A stretch of DNA of 64,000 bases from Streptomyces sp. TRM70350 (GCF_019219825.1 NZ_JAHUXH010000031.1:26081-90080), one strand, 5' to 3'; shown: positions 17,236-26,742, counted from the stretch's first letter. A program made the numbers and translations. The notes: a model not told the origin generated them from the letters alone.

Positions 17236-19062
17236 TCAGCCCAGCCGCTCCACCAGCGCCCGGTACTCGTCCCACAGCTCCTTCGGCGTGTGCTCACCGA
17301 AGGTGTTCAGGTGCTCGGGAACCAGCGCGGCCTCCTCGCGCCAGACGTCCTTGTCGACGGTGAGCAGGAACTCCAGCTCGGCGTCGCCCAGTTCGAGCCC
17401 GTCGGTGTCGAGCGCCGCAGGCGTCGGCACGATGCCGATCGGGGTCTCGACGCCCTCCGCCCTGCCCTCCAGCCGCTCCACGATCCACTTCAGGACGCGG
17501 CTGTTCTCGCCGAAGCCGGGCCAGACGAACTTGTCCTCGTCGTCCTTGCGGAACCAGTTGACGTAGTAGATCTTCGGGAGCTTCGCCGGGTCCTTGCCCT
17601 TGGCGACGTCGACCCAGTGGCCCATGTAGTCGCCCATGTTGTAGCCACAGAACGGCAGCATCGCGAACGGGTCGCGGCGCAGCTCGCCGACCTTGCCCTC
17701 GGCGGCGGCGGTCTTCTCGGACGCCACGTTGGCGCCGAGGAACACGCCGTGGTTCCAGTCGAAGGACTCCGTCACCAGCGGTACGGCGGTGGCGCGCCGC
17801 CCGCCGAAGAGGATCGCGGAGATCGGCACGCCCTTGGGGTCCTCCCACTCGGGCGCGATGATCGGGCACTGCGCGGCCGGGACGGTGAAGCGGGCGTTGG
17901 GGTGGGCGGCCGGGGTCTCCGACTCGGGCGTCCAGTCGTTGCCCTTCCAGTCGGTCAGGTGGGCCGGGGTCTCCTCCGTCATGCCCTCCCACCAGACGTC
18001 GTTGTCGTCGGTGAGCGCCACGTTGGTGAAGACCGAGTTGCCCCACAGCGTCTTCATCGCGTTGGCGTTGGTGTGCTCACCGGTGCCGGGCGCGACGCCG
18101 AAGAAACCGGCCTCGGGGTTGATGGCGTACAGGCGGCCGTCCTCGCCGAAGCGCATCCAGGCGATGTCGTCGCCGATCGTCTCGACCGTCCAGCCGGAGA
18201 TCGTGGGCTCCAGCATGGCGAGGTTGGTCTTGCCGCAGGCGGACGGGAAGGCGGCGGCGACGTACTTGGGCTCGCCCTGCGGCGGGGTGAGCTTGAGGAC
18301 CAGCATGTGCTCGGCCAGCCAGCCCTCGTCGCGGGCCATCACGGAGGCGATGCGCAGGGCGTAGCACTTCTTGCCGAGCAGGGCGTTGCCGCCGTAGCCG
18401 GAGCCGTAGGACCAGATCTCGCGGGTCTCCGGGAAGTGGGAGATGTACTTGGTGCTGTTGCAGGGCCAGGGGACGTCCTGCCGGCCGGGCTCCAGCGGGG
18501 CTCCGAGCGAGTGCACGGCTCGCACGAAGAAGCCCTCGGAGCCGAGCTCGTCGAGGACCTGCTGACCCATGCGCGTCATGGTGCGCATGGACACGGCGAC
18601 GTACGCCGAGTCGGTGATCTCGACGCCGATCGCGGACAGCGGCGAGCCGAGCGGGCCCATGCAGAAGGGCACGACGTACATCGTGCGGCCGCGCATCGAG
18701 CCGCGGAACAGGCCCTTGTCGCCGGTGAAGATCTCCCGCATCTCGGCGGGGTCCTTCCAGTGGTTGGTCGGGCCGGCGTCCTCCTCCTTCTCGGAGCAGA
18801 TGAAGGTCCGGTCCTCGACGCGGGCGACGTCCGTCGGGTCGGACGCCGCGTAGTAGGAGTTGGGGCGCTTGATCGGGTCGAGTTTCCGGAAGGTGCCCTT
18901 CTCGACGAGCTCTCCGCACAGACGCTCGTACTCGGCCTCGGATCCGTCGCACCAGACCACGTTGTCCGGCTGGGTCAGTTCGGCGATCTCGTTGACCCAG
19001 GAGACGAGCTCCTGGTGGTTGGTCGGGACGGTACTGGGGGGAGCCGCGATGTCGCGCGCCAC
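17236..19062 (-). CDS. pckG: Phosphoenolpyruvate carboxykinase (GTP)
   Basis: 608 aa, full length for the GTP-dependent enzyme. It converts oxaloacetate + GTP to PEP + CO2 + GDP in gluconeogenesis. Visible landmarks: kinase-1a loop with active-site Cys (FPSACGKTNLAM), metal-binding ETIGDDIAWM, GYGGNALLGKKC, the guanine-binding region FGGRRATAVPLV, and FCGYNMGDYMGHW. GTG start at 19062 with AGGAG upstream. Monocistronic. Confidence 0.97.
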   Translation of the reverse strand: MARDIAAPPSTVPTNHQELVSWVNEIAELTQPDNVVWCDGSEAEYERLCGELVEKGTFRKLDPIKRPNSYYAASDPTDVARVEDRTFICSEKEEDAGPTNHWKDPAEMREIFTGDKGLFRGSMRGRTMYVVPFCMGPLGSPLSAIGVEITDSAYVAVSMRTMTRMGQQVLDELGSEGFFVRAVHSLGAPLEPGRQDVPWPCNSTKYISHFPETREIWSYGSGYGGNALLGKKCYALRIASVMARDEGWLAEHMLVLKLTPPQGEPKYVAAAFPSACGKTNLAMLEPTISGWTVETIGDDIAWMRFGEDGRLYAINPEAGFFGVAPGTGEHTNANAMKTLWGNSVFTNVALTDDNDVWWEGMTEETPAHLTDWKGNDWTPESETPAAHPNARFTVPAAQCPIIAPEWEDPKGVPISAILFGGRRATAVPLVTESFDWNHGVFLGANVASEKTAAAEGKVGELRRDPFAMLPFCGYNMGDYMGHWVDVAKGKDPAKLPKIYYVNWFRKDDEDKFVWPGFGENSRVLKWIVERLEGRAEGVETPIGIVPTPAALDTDGLELGDAELEFLLTVDKDVWREEAALVPEHLNTFGEHTPKELWDEYRALVERLG

Positions 19063-19401
19063 GATCGCTCCTAAATGAGGGATTTTTGACTGTCTGCCCC
19101 GTGGGGGCCGCGACCCGGATGCTTCGCTTACTCCCTTTGGCGCTCATCCGGTGCCGACCGCACTCATTTGATCATCCGAGGTGACTGCCCATTTGTCCAG
19201 AGGGCCGCCCACCTGAGCGGCGTGAGGAAGGCCACCACCTCTGTGTTCCCATTTGTTTCTTTACATGCACGTTGGATTTGGATGACCGACTCTTTGCGGG
19301 ACACGGACGCCGTCTCACGGGCCCCAACCGCCGTGAGACGATGACCACTACCCTCGGCCCGCTGACCCGTTACTTACGGTTGCGTAGGTACGATGCGGCG
19401 C
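19063..19401. other. 330-bp gap between divergent pckG and the PAQR gene
   Basis: No gene is visible. The middle (about 19145-19290) is AT-rich for this genome, with CATTTG repeated at about 19165, 19190 and 19247, and probably holds the pckG promoter. TACGAT at 19389-19394, 7 nt before ATG 19402, could be the -10 box of a leaderless PAQR transcript. Confidence 0.5.
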
Positions 19402-20115
19402 ATGACTACGTCCGCCTCCGACGCGCCCACGGACACGCCGGTCGCCGACCGGATCTCCAGCGCGCTCTCCCTGCCGCAACCGATCAAGCCCAAACTCCGC
19501 GGCTGGCTGCACCTCGGGATGTTCCCGGCGGTGCTGGTCGCGGGCCTGACGCTGACCGCCCTCGCGGACTCGCCGCGCGGCCGCATAGCCTGCGGGATCT
19601 ACGCCTTCACCGCCTGTCTGCTGTTCGGCGTGAGCGCGCTCTACCACCGGGGCACGTGGAGCCCGCGGATGGACGGCATCCTGCGCCGCCTGGACCACTC
19701 CAACATCTTCCTGATCATCGCCGGTACCTACACCCCGCTCACCCTGCTGCTCCTGCCGGGCAGCAAGGGCCGCTGGCTGCTGGGGGGCATCTGGGCCGCG
19801 GCGCTGGCGGGCATCGTCTTCCGCGTCTTCTGGGTGGGCGCCCCGCGCTGGCTGTACACGCCCTGCTACATCGCGATGGGCTGGGCGGCGGTCTTCTTCC
19901 TGCCCGACTTCCTGCGCACCGGCGGTATCGCCGTACTGGTCCTGGTGATCGTCGGCGGGGTGCTCTACAGCGCGGGCGGAGTCGTCTACGGCATCCAGCG
20001 ACCCAACCCGTCACCGCGCTGGTTCGGCTTCCACGAGGTGTTCCACTCGTTCACGCTGGCGGCGTTCGTCGTGCACTACGTGGGGATCTCGATGGTGGCG
20101 TACCAGCACGCGTAA
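19402..20115 (+). CDS. Hemolysin III / PAQR-family membrane protein
   Basis: 237 aa from ATG 19402; another in-frame ATG lies at 19393 but falls inside the putative -10 box. Seven hydrophobic segments. Family signatures are SALYHRGTWSP with LRRLDHSNIFLIIAGTYTPL, and the late FGFHEVFHSFTLAAFVVHY. The His/Asp residues are the zinc ligands of the PAQR fold (seven-helix hydrolase-like). Often annotated as hemolysin III, but cytolysis is not implied. Followed by a TetR gene. Confidence 0.9.
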   Translation: MTTSASDAPTDTPVADRISSALSLPQPIKPKLRGWLHLGMFPAVLVAGLTLTALADSPRGRIACGIYAFTACLLFGVSALYHRGTWSPRMDGILRRLDHSNIFLIIAGTYTPLTLLLLPGSKGRWLLGGIWAAALAGIVFRVFWVGAPRWLYTPCYIAMGWAAVFFLPDFLRTGGIAVLVLVIVGGVLYSAGGVVYGIQRPNPSPRWFGFHEVFHSFTLAAFVVHYVGISMVAYQHA

Positions 20116-20130
20116 CAGTCGGCATCATTT

Positions 20131-20162
20131 GAGAGCCACTCCCAGTATGGAGAGCTACTCTC
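20131..20162. promoter_or_regulatory. Direct-repeat operator before the TetR gene
   Basis: GAGAGCCACTCCC (20131-20143) and GAGAGCTACTCTC (20150-20162) are repeated 19 nt apart. The second is itself a 5-bp inverted repeat (GAGAG-CTA-CTCTC). It ends 6 nt before the TetR start, fitting autorepression. Confidence 0.55.
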
Positions 20163-20168
20163 GTTGTC

Positions 20169-20783
20169 ATGACGGCAGCGCACTCCCCCACCCCCGCCGA
20201 CCGCTCCCGGCCGGGGCTCCGCGAGCGGAAGAAGACCAAGACGCGGGCGGCGATCCGCACCGCCGCCTACGCGCTGATCGAGGAGCAGGGGTACGACGCC
20301 ACGACGATCGAGCAGATCGCCGACCGCGCCGAGGTCTCGCCGTCGACCGTCTTCCGCTACTTCCCGGCCAAAGAGGACATCGTCCTCACGGACGAGCACG
20401 ACCCGCTGCTGTCGGAGGAGCTCCGGGCCCGTCCGGCGGACGAGCCCTGGCTTCGGTCCATGCGGCACGTCATGCGCAAGGCCATCGGCGTCGGCGAGGC
20501 ACCCGAGGTCACCCGGCTGCGCTGCCGACTGCTGGCGGAGGTCCCGGCGGTGCGGTCCCGGATGATGGAGAGCATGTCGCAGACCGGGAACTCGCTGGCC
20601 GAGGCCATCGGCGAGCGCACCGGCCGGGACCCGCAGGGCCTGGAGGTGCGGGTGCTCACGATGTCCCTGATCGGAGGGCTGATGGAGGTGTCCCAGTACT
20701 GGGCCCGCACCGGCTTCCGGGAGGACCTCACGGACCTCGTCGACCGGGCCCTGACCGTTTACGAGCACGGCCTGACATCCTGA
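20169..20783 (+). CDS. TetR-family transcriptional regulator
   Basis: 204 aa. The N-terminal HTH (about residues 19-65) is canonical: RERKKTKTRAAIRTAAYALI, then TTIEQIADRAEVSPSTVFRYFPAKEDIVL. The C-terminal ligand domain carries no recognisable signature. Divides PAQR from the Mut7-C gene and is 4 nt from the latter, so it is probably cotranscribed with it. Likely autoregulated through the GAGAGC repeats upstream. Confidence 0.93.
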   Translation: MTAAHSPTPADRSRPGLRERKKTKTRAAIRTAAYALIEEQGYDATTIEQIADRAEVSPSTVFRYFPAKEDIVLTDEHDPLLSEELRARPADEPWLRSMRHVMRKAIGVGEAPEVTRLRCRLLAEVPAVRSRMMESMSQTGNSLAEAIGERTGRDPQGLEVRVLTMSLIGGLMEVSQYWARTGFREDLTDLVDRALTVYEHGLTS

Positions 20784-20787
20784 TCCG

Positions 20788-21519
20788 GTGAACCGACCCG
20801 AGATCCACGTCCAGTTCGCCGCCGAACTCCACCTGTTCGTCCCGCACGGCCGGCGGCGCGGTGCCACCGCGCTCGGCACCGACGGCATCTCCACGCTCGG
20901 CCATGTCGTCGAGTCCCTCGGCGTCCCGCTCACCGAGGTCGGCGCGCTCGTCGTGGACGGCCGCCAGGTCCCGCCGGCCCACATCCCGAAGGACGGCGAG
21001 ACGGTCACCGTCCACGCGATCGAGCGCCCGCAGCGCGTCCCCGGCGCTCCCCTGCGCTTCCTCCTCGACGTCCACCTCGGCACCCTCGCGCGCCGACTGC
21101 GTCTGCTCGGCGTGGACACGGCCTACGAGTCGACGGACATCGGCGACCCGGCGCTCGCCGCCCGCTCGGCCGCCGAGCGGCGCGTCATGCTCAGCCGCGA
21201 CCGGGGGCTGCTGCGCCGCCGCGAACTGTGGGCCGGCGCCTACGTCTACAGCACCCGCCCCGACGACCAACTCCGCGACGTCCTCGACCGCTTCTCCCCC
21301 GAGCTGCGCCCCTGGACCCGGTGCACCGCCTGCAACGGCCTGCTGCGCGACGCCACCAAGGAGGAGGTGGCCGAGCAGCTGAAGGGCGGGACACAGCGGT
21401 CGTACGACGTCTTCGCACAGTGCCGGGAGTGCGGCCGGGCGTACTGGAAGGGCGCGCACCACGAACAGCTGGTGGCCATCGTGGAGCGCGCCCTCACCGA
21501 GTTCCCGAGCCGGGGCTAA
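20788..21519 (+). CDS. Mut7-C RNAse-domain protein with ThiS/MoaD-like N-terminus
   Basis: 243 aa from GTG 20788. Residues 1-85 resemble a ubiquitin-like beta-grasp domain (EIHVQFAAELHLFVP; VVDGRQVPPAHIPKDGETV). Residues 90-240 form a Mut7-C domain, a PIN-like predicted RNase: FLLDVHLGTLARRLRLLGVD and VMLSRDRGLLRRREL. A zinc ribbon follows (RCTACNGLL ... CRECGRAYWKG). RNase activity is predicted for the family, not shown. Its TAA shares 4 nt with the stop of the convergent oxidase gene. Confidence 0.88.
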   Translation: MNRPEIHVQFAAELHLFVPHGRRRGATALGTDGISTLGHVVESLGVPLTEVGALVVDGRQVPPAHIPKDGETVTVHAIERPQRVPGAPLRFLLDVHLGTLARRLRLLGVDTAYESTDIGDPALAARSAAERRVMLSRDRGLLRRRELWAGAYVYSTRPDDQLRDVLDRFSPELRPWTRCTACNGLLRDATKEEVAEQLKGGTQRSYDVFAQCRECGRAYWKGAHHEQLVAIVERALTEFPSRG

Positions 21520-23918
21520 CGCCGGCGCACATCACCCTTTCCGCAGGCCACGCCGTCCTTGTTCGGGTCGAGGCGGAGCGGGTCGTCCTTGCCGTTGACC
21601 TTCAGGCGGCCGTAGTCGTGCTGTTTCAGCCAGGTGCAGCGGGCCGCCGTCGTCCTCTTCACGTCCGCCGGGAAGGTGGTCGGCACGCAGACGTTGGCGG
21701 AGCCGTAGTGGCGGTCGCAGCCGGAGATGGTCGTGGGGACCTGCTGCGACGTCCGCTTCTTGCCCGGCTTGGTGACCTTGCCGGACAGGTCGTCGGCGAA
21801 GGAGTGGACGTGCGCGGAGGCGTCGGTGGTCTTCAGGGCCTGCGGGCCCGACAGGTGCACCCACTCGGCCACCGACGGCACGCCGTTGGCGTCGACCGCG
21901 AAGAGCATGTACCAGCCGGGCGGGGCCAGGTTGGGGTTGCTCGTGACGTTGAGGTCGATGTTGTTGCCGTCCACGCTCAGCGGCAGGTCCACGAACCGCT
22001 GGTTCGGGTCGGAGGAGTGCGTCACCGCCGCCGGGCGGATCAGCTCGGCCTTCGCGATGGGCCGGTCGACCGTGATGCGCTGGGTGTCGCCGTAGTTCCA
22101 CTCGGTGTCGATCACCGAGGTGATCGTCGGGCGCGGACCCTTGAGCAGATAGGGCGGGGTGTAGATGGACACGTTGTGGTTCCACGAGCCGTTGCCCGGG
22201 TTGTCGCCGGTGGTCATCACCCGGCCGTCGGGCAGCAGGAACGCCGAGGAGTGGTAGCCGCGGGCCTCGGGGTCGGGGGCCACCGGGTCGAAGGTGTTGG
22301 TGGCCGGGTCGTAGATCGACGTCTCGTAGACCGGGTTGGCGCGGTTGTGCAGGGCGCCGCCGGTCTCCAGGACCTTGCCGTCCGGGAGCAGCACGGCGGA
22401 GACGTACATCTTGCCCTGGTCGCCGGTCTGCGGGACGGGCCCGTTGCCGAGGTCGACCGTGCCCTGCGGGATCGGCGGCCCGGCGACGTAGGTCGGGTTG
22501 GGCTCCTTGAGGTCGATGACGTCGGTGAGGCGGTTCGCCTCCGGGTTGGAGTCGATGTTGCCGCCGCCGAGGGTGAGGACCTTCTGGTCCTGCGCCGGGG
22601 GCAGCAGCACGCTGGCCGACTGGTCCCGCTCGTCCTTGTTCTGCAGGCCGGGCACCTCGGTGATGGTGTTGGCGTCGTAGTCGTAGATCGCCGAGCCGGT
22701 GCCGGGGATGTTGTTGCCGAAGACATGGCTGCCGGAGTAGAAGAGGCGGCCGTCCTGCATGAGGATCATCGACGGGTACAGGCCCCAGTACGACCAGGTC
22801 TGGTTGACCTTCCACAGCGGCTGCCACTGCTGCTCGGCCTCGGAGAACAGCTCGGCGGTCACCGACCCGGTGGAGTCCTCCTTCAGCCCGCCGAAGGAGA
22901 TCACGTCACCGTTGCCGAGGATGGTCGCCGACGGGTACCAGTGCCCGTCGTTCATGTCGTTCGTCTTGAGGTACGTCTCGGTCGCCGGGTCGAAGATGTA
23001 CGAGTCCTTGTACCCCTGGTAGCCGATCGTGCCGTCCGCCGACGGATAGCCCTTGTTGCCGCTCATGATCAGCACCCGGCCGTCCTGGAGCTGGACGTGC
23101 CCGGCGCAGAACATGTCGTCCGGGGTGGGGATGACCTTGTACGTGCCGTTCTCCGGGTCGTAGACCGCGGAGGTGAACGTGCCCGCCTCGAACAGCTCCG
23201 GGTCGTTGCCGGAGCCCGCGATCAGCAGCACCTTGCCGTTGTGCAGCACGACGGAGTGCATCGAGCGCACCGGGTTCTGCGCGGGCAGCACCTCCCACGT
23301 GCCGTTGGCGCACTCCTCCGCCGTGCCCGTGCACTCGGGCTCCGGGACCGGGTCGGCGACCTGTTCCATCGTGTAGTCGTCGGTGGTGGCGGAGCCGGTG
23401 CCGTAGACGGAGACGCCCCAGGAGACGCGGTCGGTGCCGGCCGGGACCTCCGGGGTGCGGACCGTGGCCTCGGTCCAGGTGTCCGCCATCTCCAGCGTCT
23501 TCAGGTCGGTCCAGTACTGCCAGCCGGCCGTGGTGTCGTGCCGGAACAGGGTGATGTTGGCGTCCGGCGTGGTCGTCTTGTACCAGAGGGACAGGTCGTA
23601 CTGCTTGCCGACCGTGACCACCGGCGCGCACTCGGCGGACTCGGTGATCAGGGCCTTGCGGTCGCCGTCGACGCGGCGGGTCAGCTCGACCTTCATCGCC
23701 TTGCTGCCGGAGTGGGCGTCGGCGACCGTCTCGAACGTGAAGTCGTTGTCGCCCCAGCCGGACTTCGACCAGCAGTACGGCATGTCGCCGGTGCCGGCCG
23801 TCTCGAAGCCGGGGTTCTGGATCAGGTTGGCGGCGGAGGCGGGCTGGGGTGCGGTCAGCAGCAGGCCGCCGGTGAGGCCTGCCACGGCCAGCAGTGCGGT
23901 TCGGCGTCTTGATCTCAT
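21516..23918 (-). CDS. Secreted copper-radical oxidase (galactose/glyoxal oxidase-like) with N-terminal CBM-like and C-terminal Excalibur-like domains
   Basis: 800 aa. The signal peptide ends at PASAA; a CBM-like jelly roll follows (about 30-188, NLIQNPGFETAGTGDMPYCW). A Kelch beta-propeller with all galactose-oxidase copper-site residues comes next: Cys271 (FCAGH) to cross-link with Tyr328 (GHWYPSATIL), Tyr555-His556 (ARGYHSSAFLLPDG) and His634 (VTHSSDPNQR). An early-set beta domain is next, and a C-terminal tail resembles an Excalibur calcium-binding domain (LDPNKDGVACGKG). It oxidises a primary alcohol or aldehyde with O2, giving H2O2. Last gene of the GT operon (ATGA overlap). S. lividans GlxA, working with CslA at hyphal tips, is the known analogue. 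Confidence 0.9.
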   Translation of the reverse strand: MRSRRRTALLAVAGLTGGLLLTAPQPASAANLIQNPGFETAGTGDMPYCWSKSGWGDNDFTFETVADAHSGSKAMKVELTRRVDGDRKALITESAECAPVVTVGKQYDLSLWYKTTTPDANITLFRHDTTAGWQYWTDLKTLEMADTWTEATVRTPEVPAGTDRVSWGVSVYGTGSATTDDYTMEQVADPVPEPECTGTAEECANGTWEVLPAQNPVRSMHSVVLHNGKVLLIAGSGNDPELFEAGTFTSAVYDPENGTYKVIPTPDDMFCAGHVQLQDGRVLIMSGNKGYPSADGTIGYQGYKDSYIFDPATETYLKTNDMNDGHWYPSATILGNGDVISFGGLKEDSTGSVTAELFSEAEQQWQPLWKVNQTWSYWGLYPSMILMQDGRLFYSGSHVFGNNIPGTGSAIYDYDANTITEVPGLQNKDERDQSASVLLPPAQDQKVLTLGGGNIDSNPEANRLTDVIDLKEPNPTYVAGPPIPQGTVDLGNGPVPQTGDQGKMYVSAVLLPDGKVLETGGALHNRANPVYETSIYDPATNTFDPVAPDPEARGYHSSAFLLPDGRVMTTGDNPGNGSWNHNVSIYTPPYLLKGPRPTITSVIDTEWNYGDTQRITVDRPIAKAELIRPAAVTHSSDPNQRFVDLPLSVDGNNIDLNVTSNPNLAPPGWYMLFAVDANGVPSVAEWVHLSGPQALKTTDASAHVHSFADDLSGKVTKPGKKRTSQQVPTTISGCDRHYGSANVCVPTTFPADVKRTTAARCTWLKQHDYGRLKVNGKDDPLRLDPNKDGVACGKGDVRRR

Positions 23919-25096
23919 ACGGTGCTCCTTGCTGTGCGGCTCCTGCGAGGCAGGTACACCAGCGCTTCGGTCCCTACGAAGCGCAGGACGAAGGTGATGA
24001 CGAGCGCCAGCGCGGTGGCGGGCAGCACGGCCATCCCGAACACACCGACCAGCAGCGCGATCAGCGGGATCCGCAGCACCAGATCGGCGTTGGCGAGCAG
24101 CGCGAACCGCCCCAGCCGGTCCCACCAGGCCCGGTGCCGGCGCCGGTCGCGGAACAGCAGCCGCTCGATGAGCAGGAAGTTCCAGGCGACACCGAGCTGG
24201 TTGGCGAGGATCTCAGCGGGCAGGTAGTGCATGCCGAGGCTGGTGAGGGCCCACAGGCCGAGCAGGTTGGGAAGGAAGCCGGTCACACCGATCAGCCCGA
24301 AGACGATCATGCGGGCGACCGGTGAGGCGGTGCGCAGCCCGACCAGGTGGCGCAGGAAGCGCATCCCCTCCTGCGCGGTCGACTTGGACTCCCCGGCGAA
24401 CCGGTCCTGGAAGACGAACGGGACCTCGGTGACCTCGCGGGGGCGGCTGCGCACGGCGAGTTCGAGGAGGATCTTGTAGCCGAGCGGCTGGAGGATCTCG
24501 GCGGTGACCGCGCTGCGGCGGATGGCGAAGAAGCCGCTCATCGGGTCGCTGATGCCGTGCAGCTTGCGCGGGAACAGCGACTTGGTCAGCCAGGTCGCCC
24601 CGCGGGAGACGGCCACGCGGTAGCTGCCGGCGAGTCCGGCGCGGCTGCCGCCCTTGATGTAGCGGGAGGCGACGACCAGTCCGGCGTTCGCCCGCTCCCC
24701 CGTGGCGACCAGCTCCGGCACCAGGGAGGGCGGATGCTGGCAGTCGCCGTCCATGACGACGATCCAGTCCGACCCGGCCGCCTTCATGCCCTCGACGACC
24801 GCGCCGCCGAGCCCGCCGACGGGCTCCTCGCGGTGCAGGACGGTCACCGGAAAGGGGCAGTCCTGGGCGGCCTTCTGGATCACCTCCGGGGTGTCGTCGG
24901 TGGAGTCGTCGACGAAGACGACCTCGCAGGGCAGCCGGGACGGCACCGACTCGGTGATCTGGTGCAGCAGCTGACGGATGTTGGCGGACTCGTTGAAGGT
25001 CGGTACGACGATGGTGACGGCGCCCGGCTCGGGCACGTCCGCGGCGTACGCCGCCGGATCGCCCAGCTCGCCGGGGACCACGGACTCCTGGCTCAT
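23915..25096 (-). CDS. GT2 glycosyltransferase (polyprenyl-phosphate mannose/glucose synthase type) with GtrA-like C-terminus
   Basis: 393 aa. The N-terminal GT2 domain (about 25-255) shows TIVVPTFNESANIRQLL, VVFVDDSTDDT and the DxD-type WIVVMDGDCQHPPSLVPEL, close to dolichyl/polyprenyl-phosphate mannose synthases. Residues about 265-385 are four membrane helices of GtrA type. Likely role: charge polyprenyl phosphate with a sugar on the inner face and help move it outward for the GT39-like enzyme next door. Start ATG 25096 overlaps the upstream stop by 4 nt. Confidence 0.88.
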   Translation of the reverse strand: MSQESVVPGELGDPAAYAADVPEPGAVTIVVPTFNESANIRQLLHQITESVPSRLPCEVVFVDDSTDDTPEVIQKAAQDCPFPVTVLHREEPVGGLGGAVVEGMKAAGSDWIVVMDGDCQHPPSLVPELVATGERANAGLVVASRYIKGGSRAGLAGSYRVAVSRGATWLTKSLFPRKLHGISDPMSGFFAIRRSAVTAEILQPLGYKILLELAVRSRPREVTEVPFVFQDRFAGESKSTAQEGMRFLRHLVGLRTASPVARMIVFGLIGVTGFLPNLLGLWALTSLGMHYLPAEILANQLGVAWNFLLIERLLFRDRRRHRAWWDRLGRFALLANADLVLRIPLIALLVGVFGMAVLPATALALVITFVLRFVGTEALVYLPRRSRTARSTV

Positions 25097-26742
25097 CGGT
25101 CGCCTCCCGTCCCGGCGCTCTGAATCTGCCGGATCTCGATCCGGTCCTCGCCGGTGCCGAACACGGCGACCGGCGTCGAGTGCTCCATCGCGGCCTTGAC
25201 GTTCGGCAGGTCGACCGCGTCCCGTCGTACCGTCGGCGAGGCGACCACGTAGTCCAGGTCCCGCCAGCCGTTCGGCATGGTCTTCGTCACGGCCGGGTCG
25301 AGGTCGGCCTTGTAGAACCAGATGACGCCGAGGCCGGGCCGGTAGCCCTGGTGCACGAGGTCCAGCCACATGGCGTCGTCGACCAGCACCCGGGTGGCCT
25401 CCGGGTCCTCGACCTCGGTGGCCATCCACTGCGTGGCCGCCCGGTAGGGGGCGTTGGCGTCGGCGGTCATGGCGGTGCGGTCGCCGTCGTACCAGCGCGG
25501 TACGACGTACGCGCCCGCGGCGAGCGCGAGGACGGCGGCGAGCGCGTACCGGCCGCCGGTCACGTATCTCTTCTCGCCCGCCCGGCGCCACCGCCGCAGC
25601 ACGGCGTGGGCGACGGAGGCCGTGCCCCCGGCGAGCACCAGGGCGAGGAACGGCAGCGCCTGGATGATGTACATGGCGGGCAGGTAGCCGGGCCGCAGGG
25701 CCATTCCGGCGAGGATCGCCACGGCGAGCGCGGGCCCGGCGAGCGCCCGCGCGGTCACCGACCAGCGCCAGGTCACCACGAGCAGCAGGGCGCCGGCGAG
25801 TCCGCCGAGGGGCAGCACACGGTCGTAGTACAGCCAGGACTGGAGCACGCCGTACGAGCCGGTGCCGGGTTCGAGGATGAAGCCGGAGCCGGGGCGGCTC
25901 ATCTGGTAGACGATGCCGTCCCACAGCGAGACGTGCCCGGCGCCGGGCAGCAACTCGCCCTTGAGCAGGGCGAAGAGCGGGTAGGAGATGCCGATGAGCG
26001 CGCAGGCCGTGATGGCGCCGGTGATGGCGAACTTGCGGGTGTCCCGGTGGCTGTGGCGCCACATGGTCACCAGCACGGCCGGCAGCACGAGCAGCATCGT
26101 CTCCTTGGTGAGCACCGCGGCCGCGGCTGCCATGCCCGCCCCGAAGTGGTGCCAGAGGTGGCGGCTCGGGGAGGCGGCGAGGGTGAACGCGAGCAGCGTC
26201 CACATCACCGCGATGTTGTCCAGGAAGATCTCGCGCTGCAGGACCACCGACAGCGGGGACAGCCCGAACAGGGCCATGGCGAGCCCGGCCGCCCAGCGGG
26301 GCAGCGACAGCCGGCGCGCCAGGACGTAGATGAGGACCGCGCTGATCGCGCTGATCAGCAGCATCACGGCCCGCATCGAGCCGACGGTCATCGACTCGGG
26401 CGCGACGTACGCCGGGATCCAGGTCAGCAGGGCGAGCTGGATCCAGCCGAGCGGCGGGTGGTCGTACCAGTAGGTGTAGTGGGCCAGGCCCCGGCCCTCC
26501 TGCACGGCCCAGGCCTGGGCGAGGTAGGTGCCCTCGTCGTCGCTGAAGGTGGGGTAGGCGGCGATGTTCCAGCCCTGCACGACGAGGATCGCCACGAGCA
26601 GCAGGCCGCACAGGATGAGGTCGGGACGGGAGGAACGCAGTCTCTTGGGCGGCGTTGTCCGGTGTGTGGACCCGGTTCTGGGCGCAGCTGTCCGCTGCAC
26701 GGGGACCTTGACTCCGGTCGCCGCGGGAAGGGTGGAGGTCAC
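25093..26742 (-). CDS. GT39/ArnT-like polytopic glycosyltransferase
   Basis: 549 aa from GTG 26742, which overlaps the preceding TGA (GTGA). An ATG at 26832 would invade the preceding gene. About 10-11 membrane helices. The first extracytoplasmic loop carries the acidic catalytic motif of the PMT/ArnT fold (FSDDEGTYLAQAWAV) and the family HPPLGW motif. A soluble C-terminal domain (about 440-549) is extracytoplasmic. It should transfer a sugar from a polyprenyl-phosphate donor to a glycan, lipid or protein outside the membrane. Donor likely made by the downstream GT2/GtrA protein. Confidence 0.85.
   Translation of the reverse strand: MTSTLPAATGVKVPVQRTAAPRTGSTHRTTPPKRLRSSRPDLILCGLLLVAILVVQGWNIAAYPTFSDDEGTYLAQAWAVQEGRGLAHYTYWYDHPPLGWIQLALLTWIPAYVAPESMTVGSMRAVMLLISAISAVLIYVLARRLSLPRWAAGLAMALFGLSPLSVVLQREIFLDNIAVMWTLLAFTLAASPSRHLWHHFGAGMAAAAAVLTKETMLLVLPAVLVTMWRHSHRDTRKFAITGAITACALIGISYPLFALLKGELLPGAGHVSLWDGIVYQMSRPGSGFILEPGTGSYGVLQSWLYYDRVLPLGGLAGALLLVVTWRWSVTARALAGPALAVAILAGMALRPGYLPAMYIIQALPFLALVLAGGTASVAHAVLRRWRRAGEKRYVTGGRYALAAVLALAAGAYVVPRWYDGDRTAMTADANAPYRAATQWMATEVEDPEATRVLVDDAMWLDLVHQGYRPGLGVIWFYKADLDPAVTKTMPNGWRDLDYVVASPTVRRDAVDLPNVKAAMEHSTPVAVFGTGEDRIEIRQIQSAGTGGDR

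Noticed and set aside
17290..19074. Long plus-strand frame opposite pckG
   Set aside because: pckG is unmistakable on the minus strand; the opposite frame is a GC-bias artefact.
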